This document shows, one piece after another, positions 44,298 through 53,333 of a DNA stretch of 64,000 nt. Made by a program: the position numbers and the translations under genes. The stretch comes from Hornefia porci (GTDB taxonomy: Bacteria; Bacillota; Clostridia; Peptostreptococcales; Anaerovoracaceae): positions 124,001-188,000 of the forward strand of contig NZ_MJIE01000001.1 of NCBI RefSeq assembly GCF_001940235.1, in the 5' to 3' direction. Numbering within the stretch: the first letter of the stretch is position 1; each line of letters starts with the position of its first letter. The notes beneath the pieces were generated by a model, which saw only the letters and a program-made list of their open reading frames with translations, made no database searches and had not been told where the DNA came from.

Positions 44298-45582
44298 AAA
44301 TATTACGATTCTGGACGAAGATTTCAACGTGCGGGAGAATATGTACGTCGGCACCTTCGGGAGCCGGATCCGCCTGATCTCGGACAAAGAACCGGAATAT
44401 GCGGAAAAATACGGAGAAGTCTATGACGGAAGGGACCGGCTGCTGATGCCCGGCTTTTATAACGCTCACGGACACAGCCCGATGGCGCTGATGCGGGGGT
44501 ACGGCGAGAATCTGATGCTTCAGGACTGGCTGGAGACAAGGATTTTTCCCTTCGAGGCCAGACTGGATTCTAATGCGGTTTACTGGGGAACGCTCCTCTG
44601 TATGATGGAATCTCTGCGTTTCGGTATTGTATCCACTCAGGATATGTACTATTTCACCTCCGATATGGTAAGGGCGGTCGCGGACAGCGGCGCGAAGAAC
44701 AACATCAGCCGTTCGCTGACGAATTTCGACGGCACGCCCTTCGAACAGATGGAGTCGGTCCGGGAGATGAAGGACGCCGTCCGGAATTACCACGGTGCAG
44801 AGGAGGGCAGAATCCTGATTGACGCCAGCCTTCACGCGGAATATACATCTGACGAGCAGACGGCCAGGGGGCTTGCGGCGTATGCGAAAGAAGAGGGAAT
44901 ACGCATGCATGTGCACGTTTCGGAAACAAAACGTGAGCATGAGGAATGCAAGGGCCGACGCGGGGGACGCACGCCGGTTCGGTATCTGGCGGACTGCGGC
45001 ATCTTCGATGTGCCGGCGACGGCGGCGCACTGTGTGTGGATTGAGGGAGAAGATTATGACATCCTGAAGGAAAAGGGCGTAACGGTCGCCACGAACCCGG
45101 TCAGCAATCTGAAGCTCGCCAGCGGGATCTGCGACAGTGCGGCGCTGCTGCGGGCGGGAATCGGCCTGGCTGTCGGTACGGACAGCGTGGCCTCCAACAA
45201 TTCGCTGAATTTCCTGGAGGAGATTAAAACACTTGCCCTGACGGGAAAAATCAAGGCCGGAGATCCCACTGTAATCACGCCGCGTCAGGCTTTGTACGCT
45301 GCGACAAGAGGCGGAGCTCTGGCGCAGGGCCGGACGGACTGCGGCCTCCTGGCTGAGGGACAGAAGGCGGATCTGATCGTGCTGGACACTTCTCAGCCGA
45401 ATATGCATCCTGTTCACGATATGGTCAACAATATCGTCTATTCCGCCGCGGGCAGCGATGTGGTCCTGACGATGGCGGACGGAAAAGTGCTTTACAAAGA
45501 CGGAGAATATGCTACAATCGATAAAGAAAAAACTGTCTTTGAAACGGAGAGGGCTGCAAAGGGGATTTTAGCGCAGCTTTAG
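44287..45582 (+). CDS. Amidohydrolase of the MtaD/SsnA deaminase group
   Basis: A 431-residue metal-dependent hydrolase. The metal ligands are in FYNAHGHSPMALMRG, the later MHVHVSETKREHEE, ATAAHCVW and VGTDSVASNNSL, the same pattern as 5-methylthioadenosine/S-adenosylhomocysteine deaminases. That activity is the best guess; other nucleoside or guanine-like substrates are possible. ATG 44287 has AGGAGG 8 nt upstream; ATG 44281 is too close to it. It sits between mfd and the flippase gene, where Bacillus has spoVT. Confidence 0.88.
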   Translation: MLFKNITILDEDFNVRENMYVGTFGSRIRLISDKEPEYAEKYGEVYDGRDRLLMPGFYNAHGHSPMALMRGYGENLMLQDWLETRIFPFEARLDSNAVYWGTLLCMMESLRFGIVSTQDMYYFTSDMVRAVADSGAKNNISRSLTNFDGTPFEQMESVREMKDAVRNYHGAEEGRILIDASLHAEYTSDEQTARGLAAYAKEEGIRMHVHVSETKREHEECKGRRGGRTPVRYLADCGIFDVPATAAHCVWIEGEDYDILKEKGVTVATNPVSNLKLASGICDSAALLRAGIGLAVGTDSVASNNSLNFLEEIKTLALTGKIKAGDPTVITPRQALYAATRGGALAQGRTDCGLLAEGQKADLIVLDTSQPNMHPVHDMVNNIVYSAAGSDVVLTMADGKVLYKDGEYATIDKEKTVFETERAAKGILAQL

Positions 45583-45598
45583 TATTGGAGATTACTGT

Positions 45599-47230
45599 AT
45601 GTCAGATTCAAATGAAAAGAAATTCCTGAAGGGCGCGGCGATTCTGGCGGGGGCCGGCGTCATGATCAAGCTCCTCGGGGCGGTGTTCCGGATTCCGCTG
45701 ACCAACTGGATCGGCGACGGGATGACGTATTACAGTGTCGCTTATGCGATTTACGGCACGCTGGTGGTCATCGGCACCGCCGGCGTTCCGGTGGCGATTT
45801 CACGGCTTGTCTCGGAGAGCATCGTGCAGAAACGCTACCGCAACGCGCACAAAATCTTTCACGTGGCGACGCTGCTGCTGCTGGGCGTCGGAACGGTCTG
45901 CTTCATTATCTGCTTTTTCGGAGCGGATATTATCGCCCGGGCGGTGGGAAGCCCCAAATCCGCGCTGGCGGTGCGGGCCATGGCGCCGGCGCTGTTCTTT
46001 GTGCCTCTGTTTTCCTCATTCCGGGGATTTTTCAACGGCCGGCAGAACATGAACCCCACGGCGATTTCTGAAATCACGGAGCAGCTGGTGCGCTGCGGCG
46101 TCGGGCTCTCGCTGGCGTATGTGTTCGCCTTCCACTCCGGGGACATGGTGAAGGCGGCGGCAGGCGCATCCTTCGGCGCTTCGGCGGGCGCGATCGCCGG
46201 TCTGGCGGTCATCGCTCTGATCTTCCTGCTGAACCACAAAGTATTCCGGCAGAAAATCGAATGCGGAGATCCGATGGTGGAGGACGGAAAATATCTGGCG
46301 AAGAAAATCACGATGATTGCCGTTCCCATCATCATCGGATGTGAGATTATGCCGATTATGACCCTTATCGACACGTCAATCGTGATGAACGTGCTGCAGC
46401 AGACCGGATGGAGCCGGGCGGCCACAGAGCATATGTACAGCCTCTACGGCGGTTACTGCAACCCGATTATCGCGTTCCCGCAGATCTTTACACAGGCGGT
46501 GGCGGTCAGTCTGGTTCCGGCGATTTCCAGAAATTTCGCAGTGAATAATGCGACGGAGGTCAATGAGACGATCAAGCTGGGCTATCGGACGACGATGATC
46601 ATGGGCTTTCCGTGCGCCTTCGGGCTCTTCTTCCTGGCGGAGCCGATTCTGAAGCTGCTGTATTTCGAGCAGCCGGAGTCCTGCCGGGAGGCGGCGCCCA
46701 TCATGATGCTTCTCGCCATCGGCGTGATCTTTCTGGCGCATATGCAGACCTCGACCAGCGTCTTGCAGGCGATCGGAAAGCAGATGATTCCGGTGCGGAA
46801 CCTGGCGATCGGATGCGTGTTCAAGGTGTTCGTGACCTACTTCACCGTCGGCGTTCACGTGATTAACGTGAAGGGCGCCGCCATCGGCACCCTGGTGGCA
46901 TATTTTGTCGCGATGACGCTGAACGATCTGTCCGTGCACAAGTATACCGGCGTCCGGCACAACATCAGTCTGACGTATGTCCGACCGCTGATCGCGGCGC
47001 TGCTGATGGCCGCCTGGGCTCTCGGGGTGTACAAAGGAATGATGATTCTTCTCGCCGGCCACAGCGGGAATATGGCGAATGCGCTGTCTGCCGCGGTGGC
47101 GATTCTGACAGCGATGGTCATTTACGTCATCCTGATTTTCGCGGTCAGGGCAATTACGCCGGAGGAGCTGGAGCGCATGCCGGGAGGCGGCCGTTTCGCG
47201 CGTCTGGCGAATAAATTCATCCGCCGTTAA
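45599..47230 (+). CDS. SpoVB/MurJ-like MOP-family flippase
   Basis: A 543-residue integral membrane protein with about 14 hydrophobic segments. The N-terminal FLKGAAILAGAGVMIKLLGAVFRIPL and the RGFFNGRQNM loop are typical of the SpoVB/polysaccharide exporter branch of the MOP superfamily. It probably moves a lipid-linked cell-wall precursor across the membrane. Its position mfd-...-spoVB-mazG matches Bacillus. The broader family includes MurJ, so a vegetative lipid II role is plausible. Confidence 0.88.
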   Translation: MSDSNEKKFLKGAAILAGAGVMIKLLGAVFRIPLTNWIGDGMTYYSVAYAIYGTLVVIGTAGVPVAISRLVSESIVQKRYRNAHKIFHVATLLLLGVGTVCFIICFFGADIIARAVGSPKSALAVRAMAPALFFVPLFSSFRGFFNGRQNMNPTAISEITEQLVRCGVGLSLAYVFAFHSGDMVKAAAGASFGASAGAIAGLAVIALIFLLNHKVFRQKIECGDPMVEDGKYLAKKITMIAVPIIIGCEIMPIMTLIDTSIVMNVLQQTGWSRAATEHMYSLYGGYCNPIIAFPQIFTQAVAVSLVPAISRNFAVNNATEVNETIKLGYRTTMIMGFPCAFGLFFLAEPILKLLYFEQPESCREAAPIMMLLAIGVIFLAHMQTSTSVLQAIGKQMIPVRNLAIGCVFKVFVTYFTVGVHVINVKGAAIGTLVAYFVAMTLNDLSVHKYTGVRHNISLTYVRPLIAALLMAAWALGVYKGMMILLAGHSGNMANALSAAVAILTAMVIYVILIFAVRAITPEELERMPGGGRFARLANKFIRR

Positions 47231-47322
47231 CCCGCCGGCGAAGACCGTGCGCGGGAGCATCGGCAGCACACTGACGGCGAGGACAGCCGGACCGGATTTT
47301 GTTACATGCAAAGGAGAAGTCC

Positions 47323-48147
47323 ATGGATACATCAGACCTGAAAAAGAAATACGCGCCGCTCTATGAACCGGCGGAGGAAGAGGGCGAGGCGTGCCGCCGT
47401 CTGTTTGAGATCGTCAGGATCCTGCGGCGGGAATGTCCCTGGGACAGTGTTCAGACCCACGAGTCGCTGCGGACCTGTATGATCGAGGAGGCCTATGAGG
47501 CGGTGGACGCGGTGAACAAAAATGACACGGCGAATCTGAAGGAGGAGCTGGGCGATGTCATGCTGCAGGTTGCGCTGAATTCTGTCATCGCAGAAGACGA
47601 CGGGCAGTTTTCCGCCGTGGATGTGATCAACGGGGAATGTGAGAAGATGATCCGCCGGCATCCCCATATTTTCAAAGAAGATAGCCTAAAAACTATTGAC
47701 AAAGTCCTTGAAAAATGGGAAAATGTGAAGAGTGAAGAGCACGGTGATTCCATGTTGGCAGATCGGCTTACAGGAGTGCCGAAGGCGTTGCCGGCATTGC
47801 TTCGGACCAGCAAGGTGCAGAATCGCATCAGGCAGCTTGGTTTCGATGTACCATCGGAGGCAGACCTGCTTGATCAGATGAGCTGTGATCTTGGCAGGAT
47901 TCGGGAGTGTGCGGATCGGTCTGTGAGCGATGAGGCAATTGCGGAAATGTATGGAAGACTGCTCTTTTCAATTGCGGGTGCGGCAGGGAGCAGAAATATT
48001 GACCCCGAGGACGCACTGAATCGCTTGACGGATGAATTTGTCAAAAGGTTTGAAGCTGTCGAGAAAAAGGTCTCCGCGGAAGGCAGAGATGTTGTCAGGA
48101 TGTCGCTGGCAGAGATCGAAGAGCTTGGGGATGAGCTTGAAGGATAA
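47323..48147 (+). CDS. mazG: Nucleoside triphosphate pyrophosphohydrolase MazG
   Basis: Hydrolyses (d)NTPs to NMP and pyrophosphate, removing unwanted nucleotides. The active-site glutamates lie in [13 protein letters not shown] and [13 protein letters not shown], after the [15 protein letters not shown] block. The 275 residues hold two MazG-type regions; the second is more diverged. AAAGGAG lies before ATG 47323. From about codon 125 the codon use becomes noticeably less GC-rich than in the first part. Confidence 0.92.
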   Translation: MDTSDLKKKYAPLYEPAEEEGEACRRLFEIVRILRRECPWDSVQTHESLRTCMIEEAYEAVDAVNKNDTANLKEELGDVMLQVALNSVIAEDDGQFSAVDVINGECEKMIRRHPHIFKEDSLKTIDKVLEKWENVKSEEHGDSMLADRLTGVPKALPALLRTSKVQNRIRQLGFDVPSEADLLDQMSCDLGRIRECADRSVSDEAIAEMYGRLLFSIAGAAGSRNIDPEDALNRLTDEFVKRFEAVEKKVSAEGRDVVRMSLAEIEELGDELEG

Positions 48148-48185
48148 GTTTGTCGCCTCAATCAAAGTTTAAGGAGGATTTTATA

Positions 48186-48464
48186 ATGAACAAGGCTGAA
48201 TTAGTCGCTGCGGTAGCAGAGAAAACGGAATTTACAAAGAAGGATGCGGAAGTTGCTATTAACGCTTTCCTGGCTACGGTCGAGGAATCCCTGGTGAAGG
48301 GTGAGAAGGTCCAGCTGATCGGTTTCGGTACATTCGAGACCAGAGAGAGAAAAGCTCGTCAGGGCAGAAATCCGCGCAAGCCGGAAGAGGTTATCAAGAT
48401 CGCAGCTTCTAAAGCACCTGTTTTCAAAGCCGGAAAGGCTCTGAAGGACGCGGTCAACAAATAA
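48186..48464 (+). CDS. hup: HU family DNA-binding protein
   Basis: A 92-residue histone-like protein. The signature [23 protein letters not shown] covers the DNA-binding arms, and the [14 protein letters not shown] start is canonical. AAGGAGGA gives a strong ribosome site, in keeping with high expression. It lies between mazG and rqcP, and a strong terminator follows directly. Confidence 0.97.
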   Translation: MNKAELVAAVAEKTEFTKKDAEVAINAFLATVEESLVKGEKVQLIGFGTFETRERKARQGRNPRKPEEVIKIAASKAPVFKAGKALKDAVNK

Positions 48465-48479
48465 TTAAGATACAATCGC

Positions 48480-48503
48480 AGGGGCAGCGCGGCTGCCCCT
48501 TTT
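48480..48503 (+). terminator. Terminator after hup
   Basis: AGGGGCAGC and GGCTGCCCCT form a compact GC-rich stem followed by TTTTG. It separates hup from rqcP, which then depends on read-through or an unseen promoter. Confidence 0.82.
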
Positions 48504-48580
48504 GTAATGACCGGAAAATACAAAACCGCAAAATGACTGCAGCTGGAAAACAGCGAATGCTTCAGTAACGGGAGGATACA

Positions 48581-48823
48581 TTGAGAGTCGATAAATTTCT
48601 GAAAAATTCAAGAGTAATCAAGAGAAGAACTGTGGCGAAGGAAGCCTGCGACCAGGACCGCGTCACCGTCAACGGCCGGCCTGCGAAAGCCGGAACGGAT
48701 GTGGAGCCCGGAGACATCATTCATATCGAATTCGGAAACAGTTCGATAACCCTGAAGGTCGCTGCCGTCCCGGAGTCGGTCAGGAAAGAGGACGCCGCCG
48801 GGATGTATGAAGTGCTGGAGTGA
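48581..48823 (+). CDS. rqcP: RNA-binding S4-domain protein RqcP
   Basis: An 80-residue S4 domain (RVDKFLKNSRVIKRRTVAKEACD, VTVNGRPAKAGTDVEPGDII), the Bacillus YabO/RqcP type that helps C-terminal tailing on stalled 50S ribosomes. The start is TTG with GGAGG 5 nt upstream. It ends the Bacillus-like block; the yabP and yabQ sporulation genes that normally follow are absent. Confidence 0.93.
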   Translation: MRVDKFLKNSRVIKRRTVAKEACDQDRVTVNGRPAKAGTDVEPGDIIHIEFGNSSITLKVAAVPESVRKEDAAGMYEVLE

Positions 48824-48891
48824 GTTTCCGCACTGCACGCCGCGCGCCGCATGCTGTGTGATTCGGCGGCGCGAAAAAAGTGCTCCGGGTA

Positions 48892-48997
48892 GGCGCCGAA
48901 GCGGCGCGCTGCCGAAGCACCGTGAGAGGACCGGCGACGCGGGCGCCGAAGTGGCGCACTGCCGGAGCACCGTCAGAAGACCGACGACGCGGGCGCC
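48892..48997. repeat. 50-bp GC-rich tandem repeat, two full copies plus a partial third
   Basis: GGCGCCG starts recur at 48892, 48942 and 48992. The first two units differ at a few positions only; each includes a CCGRAGCACCGT segment. The array fills most of the gap between the convergent rqcP and pgi genes, and its GTGCTCCGG motif (other strand) also occurs inside the malQ-pfkB linker. Confidence 0.8.
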
Positions 48998-49005
48998 GGC
49001 CGGTA

Positions 49006-50259
49006 TTATTTGTCTAAAGCAGTAATATACGCACGCATTTCGCGTTTGTAATCCTCCACTCCGGGCTGGTTGAACGGGTTCACTCCGGAGAGCAGGGCGG
49101 AGACGGCGCACTGCGTCTCAAAGAAGTAGAGCAGCTGTCCTGTCGTATTTTCATCGAGGCGCGGAAGGCGGACAGAGATTACCGGAATCCCCGCCTTGAC
49201 ATGGGCGTCCAGCACGCCCTTTTCCGCGCAGAGGTTGATCTGCTGAATGGTTTTTCCGGCAAAGGGCTTCATTGCGAGAGCCGGGATTTCGACATCCTCC
49301 GCGACCTCGTCCACTGTGATGAAGGTCTCAAAGAAGCACGGCGTCCCCTGCTGGAGGAACTGTCCCATAGAATGAAGGTCGCGGCTGAACATCAGAGACG
49401 CCGGGAAGAGTCCCTTGCCGTCTTTTCCCTCGCTTTCTCCGAACAGCTGCTTCAGCCATTCCCCGAAATAAGCGAAGTACGGATCAAAAAACTCATAGAC
49501 TTCTATGGTTTTTCCGGCGTCGGCGAAGGCCTGGCGCGTGACGGCGTAATCCAGACCGTCGCCGCGGAAGGCCTCCCGGGAGCACAATGACCGGGCTCCG
49601 TTCATAATGGCCCGTATATCGATTCCGGCAACTGCGATGGGCAGAAGTCCCACCGGCGTCAGCACAGAATATCGGCCTCCGATGTCCAGAGCGAGGTCAA
49701 AAATCCTTGATCCCTCGGCGACTGCCATATCGAACAGATAATTGGAGCGATGCTCCGTAACCACATAGGTACGGGCTGCAGTCTCTTCCGGACCGTATTT
49801 TTCCAGCATAATCTCCTTGAAAATTCCGTATGCCGACAGTGTTTCCGTGGTCGTGCCGGACTTGGAGACCACGCAGAGGCACAGATCCCCGTCGCTGATT
49901 TCACGCAGAAGATCGTGAATGTACCTCGCGTTGAAGTTATAGCCGGCGAACAAAACCTTTGTATCCGCGTCGGGGGACTGCAGGAGATCCACGACGGCCT
50001 TCGCCCCCATGAAGGAGCCGCCGACGCCCAGCACCAGGAAATAGTCGCACTTTTCCCGGATTTCCGACGCCGCATCGATCAGCTCATTCACGGCAGCATC
50101 ACTGAATTCCAGAGGATCCCTGACCCAGCCGGTAAAATCCAGTTCGCCGGACCAGAGCCGGTTCAGAGCGTCCTGAGCCTCGCCGCGCTGACCCTCGATT
50201 TCCGACGGTTCGATGCCCGTATTTTTTAAATCAACTTTTATGTCCGTTCTCGTTTCCAT
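49006..50259 (-). CDS. pgi: Glucose-6-phosphate isomerase
   Basis: Interconverts glucose 6-phosphate and fructose 6-phosphate. The sugar-phosphate binding block LVLGVGGSFMGAKAVVDLL, the VVSKSGTTTET motif and the catalytic glutamate region QGTPCFFETF are present. The 417 residues match the shorter bacterial form. ATG 50259 follows GAGGTG; a longer start would add nine residues. It lies divergent from malQ-pfkB with interlocking promoters. Confidence 0.94.
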   Translation of the reverse strand: METRTDIKVDLKNTGIEPSEIEGQRGEAQDALNRLWSGELDFTGWVRDPLEFSDAAVNELIDAASEIREKCDYFLVLGVGGSFMGAKAVVDLLQSPDADTKVLFAGYNFNARYIHDLLREISDGDLCLCVVSKSGTTTETLSAYGIFKEIMLEKYGPEETAARTYVVTEHRSNYLFDMAVAEGSRIFDLALDIGGRYSVLTPVGLLPIAVAGIDIRAIMNGARSLCSREAFRGDGLDYAVTRQAFADAGKTIEVYEFFDPYFAYFGEWLKQLFGESEGKDGKGLFPASLMFSRDLHSMGQFLQQGTPCFFETFITVDEVAEDVEIPALAMKPFAGKTIQQINLCAEKGVLDAHVKAGIPVISVRLPRLDENTTGQLLYFFETQCAVSALLSGVNPFNQPGVEDYKREMRAYITALDK

Positions 50260-50410
50260 ATTCGCACCTCGTTTCTTCTTTCCCATCTGCCGCTGCTGCG
50301 GAGCGCAGACACCGAATCGCTTTTGCTCCGGATTTGCCGGGGAGCTTCGGCGCCGGCCTGCCTTTGTTCCGGAAACTCCGGTCCGCAGACTGCTTTTTCA
50401 CAACGATGAT

Positions 50411-50441
50411 TTGAATTTATTATATTCTTCTGTGTTATAAA
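50411..50441 (+). promoter_or_regulatory. Candidate promoter for malQ-pfkB
   Basis: A TTGAAT box lies 19 bp before TATAAA, which carries an extended -10 TGT. The boxes interlock with the opposite-strand pgi promoter, so the two polymerases may exclude each other. Confidence 0.5.
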
Positions 50442-50447
50442 AGTCCA
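50419..50447 (-). promoter_or_regulatory. Promoter of pgi
   Basis: On the minus strand TGGACT and a perfect TATAAT are 17 bp apart, about 155 nt upstream of the pgi start. Confidence 0.65.
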
Positions 50448-50549
50448 GTTTGTGTTAAGATTAATTGTGATCGGTGCCGTTCCGCCGGGCCGCTTCCGGG
50501 TCTGACGGACGCGCTGAACATGCATAATCAGGCTAAAGGAGAAATTGAA

Positions 50550-53333
50550 ATGCGCAAAAGTGGAATTTTGCTGCCTATATTCGCGCTGCCTTCCCGGCAC
50601 GGTATCGGAGGATTTACGGCGGAAGCGCGGACGTTTGTGGACCGTCTGGCGGCGGCCGGTCAGAGCTGCTGGCAGATCCTTCCGCTCGGTCCGGTGGGTC
50701 GGGGAAATTCGCCCTATCAGCCGGTTTCCTGCTTTGCGGGGGAAACTGTCTATATCGATCCGGAAACTCTTCGCGGCAAAGGACTGCTGACCGCCGCGGA
50801 CATCGCGGAGCTGCTTCCTGCGTCTTTGAATTTACGCGAGGGCGAACGTATCGATTATGATGTTGTGCTTCCGGCGCACAAAGCCCTTCTCCGGCGCGCC
50901 TTCGGCGCCTTCCGGAGGAGAACTCTCACCGGCAGGGAGAAGGAGGATTACGAACGTTTCTGCGGGGACAGCAGAGAGTGGCTCGATGATTTTTCTTTGT
51001 ATATGGCGATTCGTGATGCGCACTGCGGAAAGGACTGGCCGGAGTGGGAAGAGCCTCTTCGCAATCGGGACGAAGCTGCGATGACGCAGATGAAGCAGGC
51101 GCTTGCTGCGGATCTCGAATTCTGGAAGTGGACGCAGTACGAATTTTTCTGTGAATGGGAAGAACTGGCTGAATACGCACATGGCAAGGGAATTGAAATT
51201 ATCGGAGACGTTCCTATTTATGCGGCGTATGAGAGTGCGGACTGCTGGGTGCACCCGGAGCTGTTTCAACTGGATGAGGAGCGCCGCCCGGTGAATGTGT
51301 CGGGCGCGCCACCGGATGCTTTCACACCGGAAGGGCAGTGCTGGGGGAATCCGCTGTATGACTGGGAGCATCACCGGAGCACCGGATACCGGTGGTGGCT
51401 TGCCCGCCTTCGTCAGAACTTTCATCTGTTCGATGTGATTCGGCTGGATCATATGCGCGGGTTTGAGTCATATTATTCAATCCCGGCGGCCACGCAGAAT
51501 CCCCTGGACGGACACTGGGAGAAGGGCCCGGACATGGACTTCTTTCATCAGGTTGAGCGGGAATTTCCGGCATCCGGGTTCATTGCCGAGGATCTGGGCT
51601 TTCTGACGGAGGACGTGTTCCGGATGATCCGGCAGACCGGATACCCGGGGATGAAGATTCTGCAGTTCGCCTTTGACTCGGATGAATCGAATCTGTACCT
51701 TCCCGACCGCTATGATACAGATCATTCCGTGGTTTACACCGGAACTCACGACAACGATACGACGCTGGGCTGGTACCGGAGCATCGCGGATTATAAACAG
51801 CGGTTTGTCACCTGGTATCTGAAAAAAACTCTCGGAACGCTGACCGGATTCCGCGGGAGCGAAGTGCAGGCGGAGGCTCCGGCCTGCCCGGGGAGCGGCG
51901 CACCGGCGGCAGACGGGACCACCGAGATACCGCTGCCGGATGTTGAGATTCTGGAGCCCGCCGATGCGCTGTCCGGTATGATCGAGCTGGCGCTTTCCAC
52001 ACGCTGTGAAACCTGTATTCTGCCAATGCAGGACTGGCTGGGGCTGGGGAGCGAGGCCCGTATCAATCTGCCCGGAACGCCGGAAGGAAACTGGGGCTGG
52101 CAGATGCAGGCAGGCGCTTTCGATGAATCACTGGCTAAACGAATCGCGATTCTGACCGGGAAATACGGCCGGAAACCGTCGCCGTGCTCCGGAACACCTT
52201 CGAAAATCCCATGTGGAGAGCGTGCCGATGACGAAGCATCATCGCCGTGCTCCGAGAGACCGTCGGCAGACGGAAAGGGAACAGACCTTCGCTTCCGCCG
52301 GCCGGGAGCGCTGGTTCTCGGCTGCCTGAGTATCGACATCTGTCCGCGGTTTGTGACCCGGGGCGCAAAAGATTTCTCTGATGTGATCCATCCCGGAGGC
52401 ATTACCCGGATCCTGGGCAATGACATCTGCCCCGGCGGCTCTGTCGCAAACACGGGAATTGCCATGAAGCTGTTCGGAGTGGATCCTGTTCTGTGCGGTA
52501 AAATCGGGCAGGACGATTTCGGATCGATGCTGAAAAATATGCTTATTCGCGGTGCAGGGAAGGATTCCCTGGCGGGCATCGTTGAGGACTCTGCGGCTGC
52601 GACTGCGTACAGCCTTATTCTGGCGCCGGAGGGACTGGACCGGGCTATCCTGCAGAATCCCGGCGCTAACGACGCCTATATGGAATCGGAACTGGATCTG
52701 GAGAGATTCCCGGATTGCCGTCTGATGCATTTCGGGCATCCGCCGACGATGCGGCATTTCTATGAAAACGCAGGCAGGGGTCTTGTCAGTGTTTTCCGGA
52801 GGGCCCGTCGGGCCGGTCTGGCAACCTCGCTGGATCTCTGTGCGGTGGATCCGGATTCTGACGCGGGCAGGGAGGACTGGGAAATGATTCTGACCAACGT
52901 GCTCCCGCTGGTGGATTTCTTTGTGCCCAGCATCGACGAGCTTCGGTACATGCTCCGTATGCCGGCCGCATCGCCGGAGGAACTCGCCGGAGCCAGCCGC
53001 GGACTGGGAGCGCGTAACGTGTTGATTAAGTGCGGAGCGGAAGGCATGTATTTTGAAAACTGTGATGATATGAGCGATATCTGCAGCCGGCTCGGGTTTG
53101 CGGACGGCGCGATGGCGGACTGGGAGAGCGCCCGCGGAATGCGTTGCGCTGAACCTGTGGAGCGGGAGGTGTCGGGACTTGGCGCAGGTGATACTTCGAT
53201 TGCCGCGTATCTGGCTGCGATGCTCCGCGGATTTCCCTTCCGGAAATGTGTCGATCTGGCGGCGGCAGAGGGAGCGCTCTGTGTTACAAAACCAGGTGCG
53301 ACGGAGGGACTGCGTCCCTTCGAGGACCTGTAA
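50550..53333 (+). CDS. malQ: 4-alpha-glucanotransferase fused to a PfkB-family sugar kinase
   Basis: One 927-residue frame carries two complete enzymes. Residues ~1-545 are GH77 amylomaltase: LPSRHGIGGF, nucleophile Asp ~300 in VIRLDHMRGF, acid Glu ~347 in IAEDLGFL, and THDNDT ~400. Residues ~590-927 are a ribokinase-type kinase with CPGGSVANTG and the catalytic GLGAGDTS near 878. The junction is a low-complexity stretch rich in Ser, Pro, Cys and Gly, and a second insert (~435-470) interrupts MalQ. The kinase substrate is unknown; glucose or fructose is plausible. No stop or frameshift separates the halves. ATG 50550 follows AAAGGAG. Confidence 0.93.
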   Translation: MRKSGILLPIFALPSRHGIGGFTAEARTFVDRLAAAGQSCWQILPLGPVGRGNSPYQPVSCFAGETVYIDPETLRGKGLLTAADIAELLPASLNLREGERIDYDVVLPAHKALLRRAFGAFRRRTLTGREKEDYERFCGDSREWLDDFSLYMAIRDAHCGKDWPEWEEPLRNRDEAAMTQMKQALAADLEFWKWTQYEFFCEWEELAEYAHGKGIEIIGDVPIYAAYESADCWVHPELFQLDEERRPVNVSGAPPDAFTPEGQCWGNPLYDWEHHRSTGYRWWLARLRQNFHLFDVIRLDHMRGFESYYSIPAATQNPLDGHWEKGPDMDFFHQVEREFPASGFIAEDLGFLTEDVFRMIRQTGYPGMKILQFAFDSDESNLYLPDRYDTDHSVVYTGTHDNDTTLGWYRSIADYKQRFVTWYLKKTLGTLTGFRGSEVQAEAPACPGSGAPAADGTTEIPLPDVEILEPADALSGMIELALSTRCETCILPMQDWLGLGSEARINLPGTPEGNWGWQMQAGAFDESLAKRIAILTGKYGRKPSPCSGTPSKIPCGERADDEASSPCSERPSADGKGTDLRFRRPGALVLGCLSIDICPRFVTRGAKDFSDVIHPGGITRILGNDICPGGSVANTGIAMKLFGVDPVLCGKIGQDDFGSMLKNMLIRGAGKDSLAGIVEDSAAATAYSLILAPEGLDRAILQNPGANDAYMESELDLERFPDCRLMHFGHPPTMRHFYENAGRGLVSVFRRARRAGLATSLDLCAVDPDSDAGREDWEMILTNVLPLVDFFVPSIDELRYMLRMPAASPEELAGASRGLGARNVLIKCGAEGMYFENCDDMSDICSRLGFADGAMADWESARGMRCAEPVEREVSGLGAGDTSIAAYLAAMLRGFPFRKCVDLAAAEGALCVTKPGATEGLRPFEDL

